DNA of 41,271 bases from an uncultured Bacteroidales bacterium (GTDB lineage Bacteria; Bacteroidota; Bacteroidia; Bacteroidales; Marinilabiliaceae), in the NCBI GenBank assembly GCA_945607565.1, contig CALYZD010000012.1:1-41271 (forward strand), given 5' to 3'. Positions 1 through 7,572 of the stretch are shown here, piece after piece. The notes below the pieces were generated by a model that did not search any database, had not been told where the DNA came from, and worked only from the letters and a program-made list of their open reading frames with translations. A program made the translations under genes and the position numbers. The stretch's first letter is position 1, and each line of letters opens with the position of its first letter.

Positions 1-938
1 TACTGGCTCTCGTGCAGGAACATGCCGTACCAGTTGGCCACCTGGTCCTTCCAGTACTGCTGCCACTTGCTGAGCGTGTATTTTTCGAGGAAGCGGTGCG
101 CGGCTATTATCAGCATCGGCGCGGCGGCCTCGAAGCCCACACGACCCTTGATGCCTATTATGGTGTCGCCCACGTGCATGTCGCGGCCGATGCCGTAGGG
201 AGCGGCTATCTGCTCAATCTTCTGGATGGCAGCCACCTTGTCGTCGAACTTCTCGCCGTTGACCGACACTATCTGGCCGGCCTTGAACTCTATCCGTATC
301 TGTTCCGACCCGCTCTTCTCGACCTGCTTCAGATAGGCCGATTCGGGCAGACCCTGAGCCGAGTCGAGAATCTCGCCGCCGCAAATCGACGTGCCCCAAA
401 GCCCGACGTTGTAGGAATATTTCAGTTTGGTGAAGTCGGCAAAATATCCGTTATTATTCAGATAATCAATCTCATACTGGCGCGACAGAGCCATGTCGCG
501 AGTCAGGGTGATGATTTCGATGTCGGGAGCCATCACGAGGAACGTCATGTCGAAGCGGACTTGGTCGTTGCCGGCGCCGGTCGAGCCGTGAGCGATGGCC
601 GACGCGCCGATTTCTTTGGCGTAGCGCGCTATGGCCATTCCTTGGAATATTCGCTCCGACGAAACCGAGATGGGATAGGTTCCGTTGCGCAGAATATTGC
701 CATAAATCATATATCGGATGCTCTTGTCGTAGTATTCTTTTGTCACGTCGAGCGTCACATAGCCCTTGGCGCCCAGCTTGTAGGCGTTCTCTTCGTTGGC
801 CTTGAGCTGTTCGGCGCTGAATCCGCCCGTGTTGGCGCAGGCCGCATACACGTCATAACCTTTTTCTTTTGCCAGATACATCACAGTGAACGACGTGTCG
901 AGGCCGCCACTGAATGCTACCACTACCTTCTTTGCCAT
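1..938 (-). CDS. argG: Argininosuccinate synthase, C-terminus cut by window edge
   Basis: ArgG joins citrulline and aspartate using ATP to make argininosuccinate, the next-to-last step of arginine synthesis in the cytoplasm. The visible 312 codons start MAKKVVVAFSGGLDTS, which contains the SGGLDTS P-loop of the N-type ATP pyrophosphatase fold. Further on are AIAHGSTGAGNDQVRF, a conserved substrate and ATP binding stretch, and LWGTSICGGEILDS. The reading frame is open to base 1, so roughly the last quarter is outside the window. The ATG at 938 lies 33 bases after the stop of the GNAT gene, so argR, GNAT and argG probably form one operon read leftwards. Regulation by the ArgR encoded just upstream is likely. 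The family assignment is secure; only completeness is unknown. Confidence 0.96.
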   Translation of the reverse strand, partial: MAKKVVVAFSGGLDTSFTVMYLAKEKGYDVYAACANTGGFSAEQLKANEENAYKLGAKGYVTLDVTKEYYDKSIRYMIYGNILRNGTYPISVSSERIFQGMAIARYAKEIGASAIAHGSTGAGNDQVRFDMTFLVMAPDIEIITLTRDMALSRQYEIDYLNNNGYFADFTKLKYSYNVGLWGTSICGGEILDSAQGLPESAYLKQVEKSGSEQIRIEFKAGQIVSVNGEKFDDKVAAIQKIEQIAAPYGIGRDMHVGDTIIGIKGRVGFEAAAPMLIIAAHRFLEKYTLSKWQQYWKDQVANWYGMFLHESQ

Positions 939-971
939 AGTCAGAATATTGTTAGTTTCTTTTTTTTAAAA

Positions 972-1601
972 TCAGTTTTTACTCTTGCCCATCAGCACAA
1001 AACGCTTGAACTTCATCCAGCGGTCGAGCACGCGGTCGCTCTTGTGCGACAGGACGCTGTCTTTCTCGTCTTTGGCCGGGTCGAAAAGCATTCCGGTGCA
1101 GATGCAGCGCGTAAAGTTATTTCTTGTCAGCACATCATAGTTCACGCAGCTCTGGCAACCTTTCCAAAATTCGGCGTCGTCGGTCAGTTCCGAGAAGGTG
1201 ACGGGCTTGTAGCCGAGCTCGGTGTTGATTTTCATGACGGCCAGGCCGGTGGTCAGACCGAAGAGCTTGGCGTTGGGGAATCGCTTGCGCGAGAGCTCGA
1301 ATGCCTTGTGCTTGATCTGCTTGGCCAGGCCGTGGCCGCGATACTCGGCCTTGACTATAAGGCCCGAGTTGGCCACGAACTTCTCGTGTCCCCACGACTC
1401 GATGTAGCAGAACCCGACAAATTCCGAGCCTCGCATGGCAATGATGGCCTTGCCCTCGAGCATTTTCTTCTTAACGTATTCGGGGTTACGTTTTGAGATG
1501 CCGGTGCCTCTCACTTTGGCCGCATCTTCAATTGTCTTTAGGATTTCGTCCACATAGGGCAGGTGCTTTTCCGAAGCCACCTCAATGCTAAATTCGCTCA
1601 T
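972..1601 (-). CDS. GNAT acyltransferase of the arginine operon (candidate glutamate N-acyltransferase)
   Basis: This 209-residue protein has a GNAT fold. The acyl-CoA pyrophosphate loop is seen as AEYRGHGLAKQI (R/QxxGxG/A pattern) near residue 110, preceded by a beta-strand AIIAMRGSEFVGFCYI. The C-terminal third has several cysteines (CQSC, CICTG) that are not part of the usual GNAT core. The gene sits between argR and argG. In Bacteroides the equivalent gene has been proposed to supply the first step of arginine synthesis by acylating glutamate, with succinyl-CoA as the likely donor because the pathway runs through N-succinylornithine. That role here is inference from position and family. 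An AGGA sequence about 10 bases before the ATG at 1601 supports this start. Confidence 0.85.
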   Translation of the reverse strand: MSEFSIEVASEKHLPYVDEILKTIEDAAKVRGTGISKRNPEYVKKKMLEGKAIIAMRGSEFVGFCYIESWGHEKFVANSGLIVKAEYRGHGLAKQIKHKAFELSRKRFPNAKLFGLTTGLAVMKINTELGYKPVTFSELTDDAEFWKGCQSCVNYDVLTRNNFTRCICTGMLFDPAKDEKDSVLSHKSDRVLDRWMKFKRFVLMGKSKN

Positions 1602-1630
1602 CTCAGCAAATTCCTTTTTTTGATTGATTA

Positions 1631-2113
1631 TTAGTTGTTCATTAATTTATCTTGAATCCCCGGAATCAGGGCCGATATCGTATCCAGAACCTTCTGCGCC
1701 GCCGCGCCATGACGCAGTATCAGCAGCACCGTGTCGTCGCCGGCCAGGGTTCCCATTATCTCGGCGTTCTGGCCGCTGTCGATTATCGAGGCCACCACGC
1801 TCGCGTAGCCCGGCCGCGTCTTGACCACGGCTATCTGCCCCGATATCTCCAGGCTCTTGACGCCCACCAGCGGCAGCTCCGACGTCTCGGGCACGTCCAC
1901 CGCAAGGCTGTCGGTGGGCACCACGTAGCGATAGCCGGCACTGCCGTCGGGCACCTTGGCTATCTTGAGCTCCTTCAGGTCGCGCGAGAGGGTGGCCTGC
2001 GTGACCGTGTAGTCGCGCTCGTTCAGCAGGCTCTGCAGTTCCTCCTGACTCGAAATCTTCTGCATGTTTATCAGACTTTTTATTACCTTCAGACGTTGAG
2101 CTTTGTTCTTCAT
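1631..2113 (-). CDS. argR: Arginine repressor
   Basis: ArgR is a hexameric transcription factor that binds arginine and represses arginine biosynthesis genes. From the ATG at 2113 the protein is 160 residues, close to the family norm of about 150-170. The N-terminal winged helix contains SSQEELQSLLNERDY and TQATLSRDLKEL, the ArgR DNA-recognition helix. The C-terminal oligomerisation and arginine-binding domain ends with the conserved EIMGTLAGDDTVLLI, where GDDT includes the paired aspartates that contact arginine. Longer starts are possible at ATG 2122 and TTG 2143, but the TTG lies within the -7 promoter box on the same strand, so it cannot be on that transcript. ARG-box-like sites just upstream suggest autoregulation. 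Confidence 0.94.
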   Translation of the reverse strand: MKNKAQRLKVIKSLINMQKISSQEELQSLLNERDYTVTQATLSRDLKELKIAKVPDGSAGYRYVVPTDSLAVDVPETSELPLVGVKSLEISGQIAVVKTRPGYASVVASIIDSGQNAEIMGTLAGDDTVLLILRHGAAAQKVLDTISALIPGIQDKLMNN

Positions 2114-2117
2114 AGAG

Positions 2118-2152
2118 TGCATATTTATTCGCTGGCGATGCAAAATTATACA
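2118..2152. promoter_or_regulatory. Two ARG-box-like ArgR operator sites
   Basis: Two 14-base near-palindromes fit the ARG box pattern TGAATwwwwATTCA. The site at 2118-2131 reads TGCATATTTATTCG (12 of 14 matches). The site at 2139-2152 reads TGCAAAATTATACA (11 of 14). Their centres are 21 bp apart, the same as paired 18-bp ARG boxes with a 3-bp gap in Escherichia coli. The second site covers the argR -7 box and the first lies between transcription start and ATG, so binding would block argR operon transcription. Matches were counted by eye; binding is inferred. Confidence 0.6.
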
Positions 2153-2170
2153 TTTTTATAACGCTTCCAA
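2141..2170 (-). promoter_or_regulatory. Bacteroidota-type promoter of the argR-GNAT-argG operon
   Basis: On the minus strand TTG (2170-2168) is followed after exactly 19 bases by TAATTTTG (2148-2141), matching the Bacteroidota -33 TTTG and -7 TAnnTTTG pattern. Transcription should start near 2134, leaving a short leader to the argR ATG at 2113. Confidence 0.7.
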
Positions 2171-2190
2171 TGTTTTTCGGAAAAAAGTTT

Positions 2191-2198
2191 TAGCTTTG
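2191..2198 (+). promoter_or_regulatory. Candidate -7 box of the carB promoter
   Basis: TAGCTTTG matches the TAnnTTTG -7 consensus on the plus strand. No clear TTTG is present 19-21 bases upstream (the region reads TGTTTTTC), so the -33 element is weak. It lies back to back with the argR promoter, whose -33 element is only about 20 bases away. Confidence 0.5.
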
Positions 2199-2395
2199 CA
2201 GTCCGAACAGAAGAAAACCGGTTTACAAAGTGTTTATCCGCCATTCATATTCGGAACAATCCTGCGTCTCACACTCACCATTGGGACAATGCCTGCGGCA
2301 TTCATTTCATCCGGTCGGTGCCGGTCTTCTGCCGCCCCCGATTTCTGCAACATTATTCAGAAACAATATTGCCAAACATTATACTACACAGAGAC
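2199..2395 (+). other. carB leader of about 190 bases, with a small hairpin
   Basis: If transcription starts just after the box at 2191-2198, carB has an unusually long leader. It contains a perfect 6-bp hairpin (AATGCC at 2288-2293, GGCATT at 2297-2302, 3-base loop), a direct repeat of CCGGTC at about 2311-2326, and two isolated ATTCA half-sites (2243-2247, 2300-2304). No full ARG box, riboswitch or terminator with a T-run was recognised. A second promoter inside the leader cannot be excluded. Confidence 0.35.
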
Positions 2396-5300
2396 ATGAA
2401 AGATAACATTGGAAAAGTTGTCATTTTAGGTTCCGGCGCGCTGAAGATAGGCGAGGCCGGCGAGTTCGACTACTCCGGCTCGCAAGCCCTGAAGGCTCTC
2501 AAGGAAGAGGGCGTCCGGACGGTTCTGGTGAATCCGAACATTGCGACCATTCAGACGTCGGAAAACATTGCCGACAGGATCTACTTCCTGCCCGTGACTC
2601 CATATTTCGTGGAGCAGGTCATCAAAAAAGAGAAACCCGACGGCATCCTGCTTTCCTTTGGCGGTCAGACCGCATTGAACTGCGGCATCGAGCTCTTCGA
2701 AAACGGCGTGCTCGAAAAGTATAATGTTCAGGTGCTCGGCACGCCCATCCAGTCGATCATCGACACCGAAGACCGCGAGATCTTCGCCCACAAGCTGGCC
2801 GAAATCAACGTCAAGACGCCCATCAGCATCGCCGTCACGTCGGTCGAGGACGCGCTGAAAGCATCCGAGCAGATAGGCTTCCCGATAATGGTGCGCGCCG
2901 CCTACACGCTCGGCGGCATGGGCTCCGGATTCTGCAACTCGCGCGAGGAGCTCATCGAAAGGGCCGAAAACGCATTCTCGTATTCCAACCAGATTCTGGT
3001 CGAAGAGTCGATAAAGGGCTGGAAGGAAGTGGAATACGAAGTGGTGCGCGACGCCTTCGACAACTGCATCACAGTGTGCAACATGGAGAACTTCGACCCG
3101 CTCGGCATCCACACGGGCGAGAGTATAGTGGTGGCACCCTCGCAGACGCTGTCGAACAGCGAATATCACAAACTGCGCGAACTGGCAATCAAGATAATAC
3201 GTCACGTCGGCATCGTGGGCGAATGCAACGTCCAGTACGCCCTCGACCCCAACTCCGAAGACTACCGCGTCATCGAGGTCAACGCCCGACTGTCGCGATC
3301 GTCGGCGCTGGCATCCAAGGCCACCGGCTATCCGCTGGCCTTCGTGGCCGCCAAGCTCGCCCTCGGCTACGGCCTGTGGGAGCTCAAGAACTCCGTGACC
3401 AAGACCACGCCGGCATTCTTCGAACCGGCGCTCGACTACATCGTCTGCAAGATACCGCGCTGGGACCTCGGCAAGTTCAACGGCGTCAGCAAGCAGATCG
3501 GCTCAAGCATGAAGAGCGTCGGCGAAATCATGGCCATCGGCCGCAACTTTGAAGAAGTCATCCAGAAAGGCCTGCGCATGGTGGGCCAGGGCATGCACGG
3601 ACTCGTGGCCAACCAGCCGCTCAAGGACCGCGACTACCGCAAAGAGCTCGTGTCGCCCACCGACAAGCGCGTCTTCGCCATCTCCGAGGCACTACAGCAG
3701 GGCGTCAGCGTGCAGGAAATACACGAGCTCACCAAAATCGACCTGTGGTTCCTCAACAAGCTCAAGAACATCACCGACCTGCAGGCCGAACTCTCGAAAT
3801 ACGACCGCATCGGCGACGTCCCCGACGAACTGCTGACCACCGCCAAGAAGAAAGGATTCAGCGACTTCCAGATAGCCCGCATCGTCTTCAAGAACGACAG
3901 CCGCAGCATGGAGGAGCAGCAGCTCGAAGTGCGCGAAAACCGCAAGCTCCGCAACATCACGCCGGTGGTGAAGCAGATCGACACCATGGCAGGCGAGTTC
4001 CCCGCGCAGATCAACTACCTCTATCTGACCTACAGCGGCACCGAAAACGACGTCAAGTATGTGGGCGACCGCCGCTCGGTGGTGGTGCTCGGCTCGGGCG
4101 CCTACCGCATCGGCTCGTCCGTCGAGTTCGACTGGTGCTCGGTCAACGCCATCAACACCATCAAGAAAGAAGGCCTGCGATCGGTCATGATCAACTATAA
4201 CCCCGAAACGGTCAGCACCGACTACGACGTCTGCGACCGCCTCTACTTCGACGAACTGACCGAAGAGCGCGTGCTCGACATCATCGACCTCGAAAACCCC
4301 AAAGGCGTCATAGTGTCAGTGGGCGGACAGATTCCCAACAATCTAGCAATGAAACTCTACCGGCGCAACGTCCCGATCCTCGGCACATCGCCAGTCGACA
4401 TCGACCGCGCCGAGAACCGGCAGAAATTCTCGACCATGTGCGACACGCTGGGCATCGACCAGCCGCGCTGGAGCGAGCTGACCACCATCGACGACATCTA
4501 CAAGTTCGTCGACGAGGTGGGATTCCCCGTACTGGTCCGCCCGTCGTATGTGCTGTCGGGCGCGGCGATGAACGTGGTGTCGAACAAGCAGGAACTCGAG
4601 CACTTCCTGAACCTCGCGACCGACGTGTCTAAAGAATATCCCGTCGTCGTGTCGGAATTCATCGAGCAGGCCAAAGAAATCGAAGTCGATGCCGTGGCCA
4701 AAGACGGCGAGGTGATTGCCTACGCCATATCGGAGCACGTGGAGTTCGCCGGCGTCCACTCGGGCGACGCCACCATCGTCTTCCCGCCGCAGAAGCTCTA
4801 CATCGAGACCATGCGAAGAATCAAGAAAATCGCACGCCAGATTGCCAAAGGCCTGAACATCAGCGGCCCGTTCAACATGCAGCTCCTGGCCAAAGACAAC
4901 GACATCAAGGTCATCGAGTGCAACCTGCGTGCATCGCGCAGCTTCCCGTTCGTTTCCAAAGTGCTGAAGGTGAACCTCATCGAGCTGTCCACACGCATCA
5001 TGCTCGGCCTGCCCGTGGAGCGCCCGGCCAAGAACCTGTTCGACCTCGACTATGTGGGAATCAAGGCGCCGCAGTTCTCGTTCGCACGCCTCCAGAAAGC
5101 CGACCCGGTGCTGGGCGTCGACATGTCGTCGACGGGCGAGGTGGGCTGCATCGGCGACAATTTCCACGACGCCGTGCTGCAATCGATGATTTCGGTCGGC
5201 TACCGCATCCCGAAAAAGAACATTCTGATTTCGTCGGGACCGGCACGCTCGAAGCTGGAGCTGCTCAACGCCGCACGCCTGCTGAAGTCCAAGGGCTACA

Positions 5301-5614
5301 ACATCTTCGCGACCGTGGGCACGCAGAAGTTCCTTGCCGAAAACGGCGTGGACGCCACCCTGCTCTACTGGCCCGACGAGGACAAGCAGCCCAATGTCAT
5401 CGACTACATTCGCGAGAAGAAGATCGACCTCGTCATCAACATACCGAAGAATCTGACTCACAACGAGTTGAAGAACGGATATCAGATCCGCCGCGACGCA
5501 ATCGACTTCAACATTCCGCTGATAACCAACGCACGGCTTGCAAGTGCCTTCATCACAGCATTTTGCAAGATGGACATCAGCCAGATCAGCATCAAAAGCT
5601 GGAACGAGTATTAA
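2396..5614 (+). CDS. carB: Carbamoyl-phosphate synthase large subunit
   Basis: CarB makes carbamoyl phosphate from bicarbonate, ammonia released by the CarA subunit, and two ATP, feeding arginine and pyrimidine synthesis. From ATG 2396 it has 1072 residues, essentially the family length. It has the expected tandem design: two homologous halves, each with a pre-ATP-grasp and an ATP-grasp domain. The N half shows GSGALKIGEAGEFDYSG, GGQTALNCG and the glycine loop YTLGGMGSGF. The C half shows GSGAYRIGSSVEFDWC, GGQIPNNLA and RPSYVLSGAAMNVV. The C-terminal allosteric domain follows (ILISSGPARSKLELLNAARLL). A longer frame opens at 2318, but the family N-terminus MKDNIGKVVILGSG begins at 2396. No carA lies on either side; divergence from argR suggests arginine control. 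Confidence 0.97.
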   Translation: MKDNIGKVVILGSGALKIGEAGEFDYSGSQALKALKEEGVRTVLVNPNIATIQTSENIADRIYFLPVTPYFVEQVIKKEKPDGILLSFGGQTALNCGIELFENGVLEKYNVQVLGTPIQSIIDTEDREIFAHKLAEINVKTPISIAVTSVEDALKASEQIGFPIMVRAAYTLGGMGSGFCNSREELIERAENAFSYSNQILVEESIKGWKEVEYEVVRDAFDNCITVCNMENFDPLGIHTGESIVVAPSQTLSNSEYHKLRELAIKIIRHVGIVGECNVQYALDPNSEDYRVIEVNARLSRSSALASKATGYPLAFVAAKLALGYGLWELKNSVTKTTPAFFEPALDYIVCKIPRWDLGKFNGVSKQIGSSMKSVGEIMAIGRNFEEVIQKGLRMVGQGMHGLVANQPLKDRDYRKELVSPTDKRVFAISEALQQGVSVQEIHELTKIDLWFLNKLKNITDLQAELSKYDRIGDVPDELLTTAKKKGFSDFQIARIVFKNDSRSMEEQQLEVRENRKLRNITPVVKQIDTMAGEFPAQINYLYLTYSGTENDVKYVGDRRSVVVLGSGAYRIGSSVEFDWCSVNAINTIKKEGLRSVMINYNPETVSTDYDVCDRLYFDELTEERVLDIIDLENPKGVIVSVGGQIPNNLAMKLYRRNVPILGTSPVDIDRAENRQKFSTMCDTLGIDQPRWSELTTIDDIYKFVDEVGFPVLVRPSYVLSGAAMNVVSNKQELEHFLNLATDVSKEYPVVVSEFIEQAKEIEVDAVAKDGEVIAYAISEHVEFAGVHSGDATIVFPPQKLYIETMRRIKKIARQIAKGLNISGPFNMQLLAKDNDIKVIECNLRASRSFPFVSKVLKVNLIELSTRIMLGLPVERPAKNLFDLDYVGIKAPQFSFARLQKADPVLGVDMSSTGEVGCIGDNFHDAVLQSMISVGYRIPKKNILISSGPARSKLELLNAARLLKSKGYNIFATVGTQKFLAENGVDATLLYWPDEDKQPNVIDYIREKKIDLVINIPKNLTHNELKNGYQIRRDAIDFNIPLITNARLASAFITAFCKMDISQISIKSWNEY

Positions 5615-5632
5615 GTCCGGATGCCGCACAAT

Positions 5633-5671
5633 AAAAAGGGGACGGATGGTTCGCACCATTCGTCCTTTTTT
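5633..5671. terminator. Bidirectional intrinsic terminator between carB and the HAD gene
   Basis: An 11-bp stem (GGACGGATGGT at 5640-5650 with ACCATTCGTCC at 5655-5665, one G-T pair) has a TCGC loop. It is flanked by an A-run at 5633-5637 and a T-run at 5666-5671, so it can end both carB on plus and the HAD gene on minus. Confidence 0.9.
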
Positions 5672-5697
5672 CGTCTGTCAGTCAATCTATTCCAGCC

Positions 5698-6336
5698 TCA
5701 GAGGTGGCCGGCGAAAATATCGAGGATGCACCGCTGAGGGCTGACCAGAATGGTGCTGATGCCAAGTGCGTCGGCAGCCTTCAGGTTCAGCTCCGAATCG
5801 TCGAGAAACAGGACCTTGTGCGCCGCCAGGCCGCACTCCGCCAGCACTCTCGTGTAGATTTCGGGGTCGGGCTTGCGCAGATGGAGCTCGTGCGAGTAGA
5901 ATGTGGCGTCGAACAGCTGCGACAGCGAATCGTAGCCGGCTGCCATGCCGTCGAAATGCCGCTTGTGCAGCTCGTTGGTGTTGCTCAGCAGGTAGACCGG
6001 CATCCGCGCCTTCAGCTTTTCGACCAGAGCTATTTTGCGCGCGTCCATTTCGCCAAGCATTGCGTTCCATGCATCAATCAGCTCGGCGTCAGTCACTTTA
6101 CGATCAGTCTGGCTGCGCACGTATGCTATGAAATCGGGCGTCGTGGCAAGGCCGCACTCGTAGCGGCCGAGCAGCCCTTCGCCGGCATGGCTCTGCGATA
6201 TTCTGTCGGGCAGACTGCGAAGCCCGAGGGCTTCGAATTTCGACAAGGTCGCCTTCAGATCTATGTCGATCAGTACGCCGCCGAGGTCGAAAATCACCGC
6301 GTCGAAGTCGTCCAGACGGTCAATTTTATCTGTCAT
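5698..6336 (-). CDS. YihX-like HAD-family phosphatase
   Basis: This 212-residue cytoplasmic protein carries the four HAD motifs: FDLGGVLIDID with nucleophile Asp17, LLSNTN (motif II), the lysine in HLRKPDPEIY (motif III), and LFLDDSELN (motif IV, two aspartates for magnesium). The spacing and the text around each motif resemble Escherichia coli YihX, a glucose-1-phosphate phosphatase, across the whole length, including the LSNTN-LH and GISTILV segments. Substrate specificity cannot be read from this. The gene stands alone on minus between the shared terminator and the tRNA promoter. A possible minus-strand -7 box, TACTTTTG, lies at 6424-6417 with no good -33 element. Confidence 0.87.
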   Translation of the reverse strand: MTDKIDRLDDFDAVIFDLGGVLIDIDLKATLSKFEALGLRSLPDRISQSHAGEGLLGRYECGLATTPDFIAYVRSQTDRKVTDAELIDAWNAMLGEMDARKIALVEKLKARMPVYLLSNTNELHKRHFDGMAAGYDSLSQLFDATFYSHELHLRKPDPEIYTRVLAECGLAAHKVLFLDDSELNLKAADALGISTILVSPQRCILDIFAGHL

Positions 6337-6339
6337 TTG

Positions 6340-6370
6340 TTTGCAGTTTTATTGTAATCATATATCTTTG
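6340..6370 (+). promoter_or_regulatory. Promoter of the tRNA gene
   Basis: TTTG (6340-6343), a 19-base spacer and TATCTTTG (6363-6370) form a textbook Bacteroidota promoter on plus. Transcription should start near 6377, giving a leader of about 70 bases before the mature tRNA. It overlaps the region just upstream of the divergent HAD gene. Confidence 0.8.
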
Positions 6371-6445
6371 CAACGCTTTTGGTAAGGAAAGAGTAGCCAA
6401 CGCAATCTTCACCGGACAAAAGTAGCAAGAATTCATCGAAATTCA

Positions 6446-6520
6446 GGGCCTATAGCTCAGTTGGTTAGTAGCACCTGACTCATAATCAGGGGGTCCCTGG
6501 TTCAAGCCCAGGTGGGCCCA
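6446..6520 (+). tRNA. tRNA with CAT anticodon (Ile2 or Met)
   Basis: A full cloverleaf can be folded. The acceptor GGGCCTA (6446-6452) pairs with TGGGCCC (6513-6519), discriminator A6520. The anticodon stem CCTGA/TCAGG surrounds loop CTCATAA with anticodon CAT at 6481-6483. The T arm is CCTGG-TTCAAGC-CCAGG. CCA is not encoded. The 5' part resembles tRNA-Ile (GGGCCTATAGCTCAGTTGGTTAG), which favours tRNA-Ile2, where C34 is lysidinylated to read AUA, over elongator Met. The D arm reads GGTTAGTAGC instead of the usual GGTTAGAGC. This extra T leaves a C-T mismatch at the closing pair of the D stem. Confidence 0.93.
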
Positions 6521-6526
6521 CATCAC

Positions 6527-6559
6527 AAAAGAGACTGCTCGCTGAGCGGTCTTTTTTTT
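6527..6559 (+). terminator. Intrinsic terminator of the tRNA transcript
   Basis: AGACTGCTC and GAGCGGTCT form a 9-bp stem with one G-T pair and a GCT loop, followed by eight T at 6552-6559. It lies just after the tRNA 3' end. Confidence 0.9.
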
Positions 6560-6593
6560 GCGCGCTGCCGTGCGCCCGCAGGCGTCCGGATGC

Positions 6594-6635
6594 AAAATGC
6601 GGTAGGGAGGCATCGTGGCCGCCCTACCGCATTTT
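6594..6635 (-). terminator. Terminator after the greA-HIT operon
   Basis: A perfect 14-bp inverted repeat (AAAATGCGGTAGGG at 6594-6607, CCCTACCGCATTTT at 6622-6635) with a 14-base loop lies 23 bases past the HIT stop codon. Read on minus it ends in TTTT. It faces the tRNA terminator, so the two convergent units are insulated. Confidence 0.75.
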
Positions 6636-6658
6636 GAGTGCGTCTGCACCGCTTTATG

Positions 6659-7051
6659 TCAGAAATTAGACCTTATCTGCTCAGCAATGGCTTCAAACTC
6701 TTCTTTCGAAAATTCTTTTCTCGGATTTCTGAAATTCATGTCCGCCTCGCTGTTGAGCGGCACCAAGTGAATGTGCGCATGGGGCACATCAAGCCCTAAC
6801 ACTGCAACGCCAATCCTGTTGCAGGCAATCGTTTTCTTTAGCGCCACAGCCACTTTCTGTGCAAATTTCATGAGTTCTCCCAAGTCATCGGGCTGCAAAT
6901 CGAATATATAGTCGGTTTCCTGCTTGGGAATCACCAGTGTGTGGCCCTTGGCCAGCGGGTTGATATCCAAAAAGGCATAAAACCGTTCATTCTCAGCCAC
7001 TTTATACGACGGAATCTCGCCGTTCACGATTTTTGTGAAGATACTTGCCAT
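6659..7051 (-). CDS. HIT-family nucleotide hydrolase (HINT branch)
   Basis: HIT proteins hydrolyse or transfer nucleotides linked through phosphoramide or phosphoanhydride bonds, through a histidine triad. This protein has 130 residues. The triad is clear as HAHIHLV (His91, His93, His95). The N-terminal SIFTKIVNGEIPSYKV and FLDINPLAKGHTLVIPK are typical of the HINT (HinT-like) branch. The gene follows greA by 21 bases on the same strand and shares its promoter, and a strong palindrome follows its stop. The physiological substrate is unknown. Confidence 0.93.
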   Translation of the reverse strand: MASIFTKIVNGEIPSYKVAENERFYAFLDINPLAKGHTLVIPKQETDYIFDLQPDDLGELMKFAQKVAVALKKTIACNRIGVAVLGLDVPHAHIHLVPLNSEADMNFRNPRKEFSKEEFEAIAEQIRSNF

Positions 7052-7072
7052 TATTGCCGAATTTATTGATTG

Positions 7073-7543
7073 TCAGATTCCTATTTCAATTATTTCGAAT
7101 GTCATGATGCCGGACGGCACTTTGATGTCGACCTTGTCGCCGACCTTTTTCCCAAGCAATCCCTGCGCTATTGGCGTCGACACCGACAATTTGCCACTTT
7201 TGAGGTCGGCTTCGGTTTCGGGCACAATGTTATAAGTCATCTTGGCTTTGGTCTTTGCGTTCATGATTGTCACTTTGTTCAAAATCTGAACCTGCGAAAT
7301 GTCAATTTTCGAAGCATCCAAAACTCGACTATTTGCAAGAATGTCTTTGAGTTTGGCAATCCTCATTTCGAGAAGCCCCTGAGCCTCGCGAGCCGCGTCG
7401 TATTCGGCGTTCTCCGAAAGGTCGCCCTTGTCGCGCGCTTCTGCAATCTGGCGCGATATTTTCGGACGTTCCACGCTTTCGAGCTGCGTCAGTTCTTCCT
7501 GCATCTTTTTGAGGCCTGCTTCGGTTACATAATTAATAGCCAT
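7073..7543 (-). CDS. greA: Transcription elongation factor GreA
   Basis: GreA inserts a coiled coil into the secondary channel of RNA polymerase and stimulates cleavage of backtracked RNA. The 156-residue protein matches the usual length of about 158. The N-terminal coiled coil carries GDLSENAEYDAARE at its tip with Asp41 and Glu44, the acidic residues needed for cleavage. The C-terminal FKBP-like domain ends with TPIAQGLLGKKVGDKVDI and VPSGIMTFEII. An unusually strong Shine-Dalgarno, AAGGAGGA (7558-7551), lies 7 bases before the ATG, which is rare in Bacteroidota. The leader contains an attenuator-like hairpin, described separately. It is the first gene of a greA-HIT operon. Confidence 0.97.
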   Translation of the reverse strand: MAINYVTEAGLKKMQEELTQLESVERPKISRQIAEARDKGDLSENAEYDAAREAQGLLEMRIAKLKDILANSRVLDASKIDISQVQILNKVTIMNAKTKAKMTYNIVPETEADLKSGKLSVSTPIAQGLLGKKVGDKVDIKVPSGIMTFEIIEIGI

Positions 7544-7572
7544 GTCAAATTCCTCCTTGTTTTTCTAGTATA

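Noticed and set aside
12-1496. Long plus-strand open frame of 494 codons opposite argG and the GNAT gene
   Set aside because: It is antisense to two well-recognised genes, has no domain signature and arises from codon bias in GC-rich genes.
2114-2143. Longer ArgR starting at TTG 2143
   Set aside because: The TTG lies inside the -7 box of the gene's own promoter, upstream of the expected transcription start.
2318-2395. N-terminal extension of carB from an upstream ATG
   Set aside because: The family N-terminus begins at 2396 and the extension (MPVFCRPRF...) has no counterpart in CarB.
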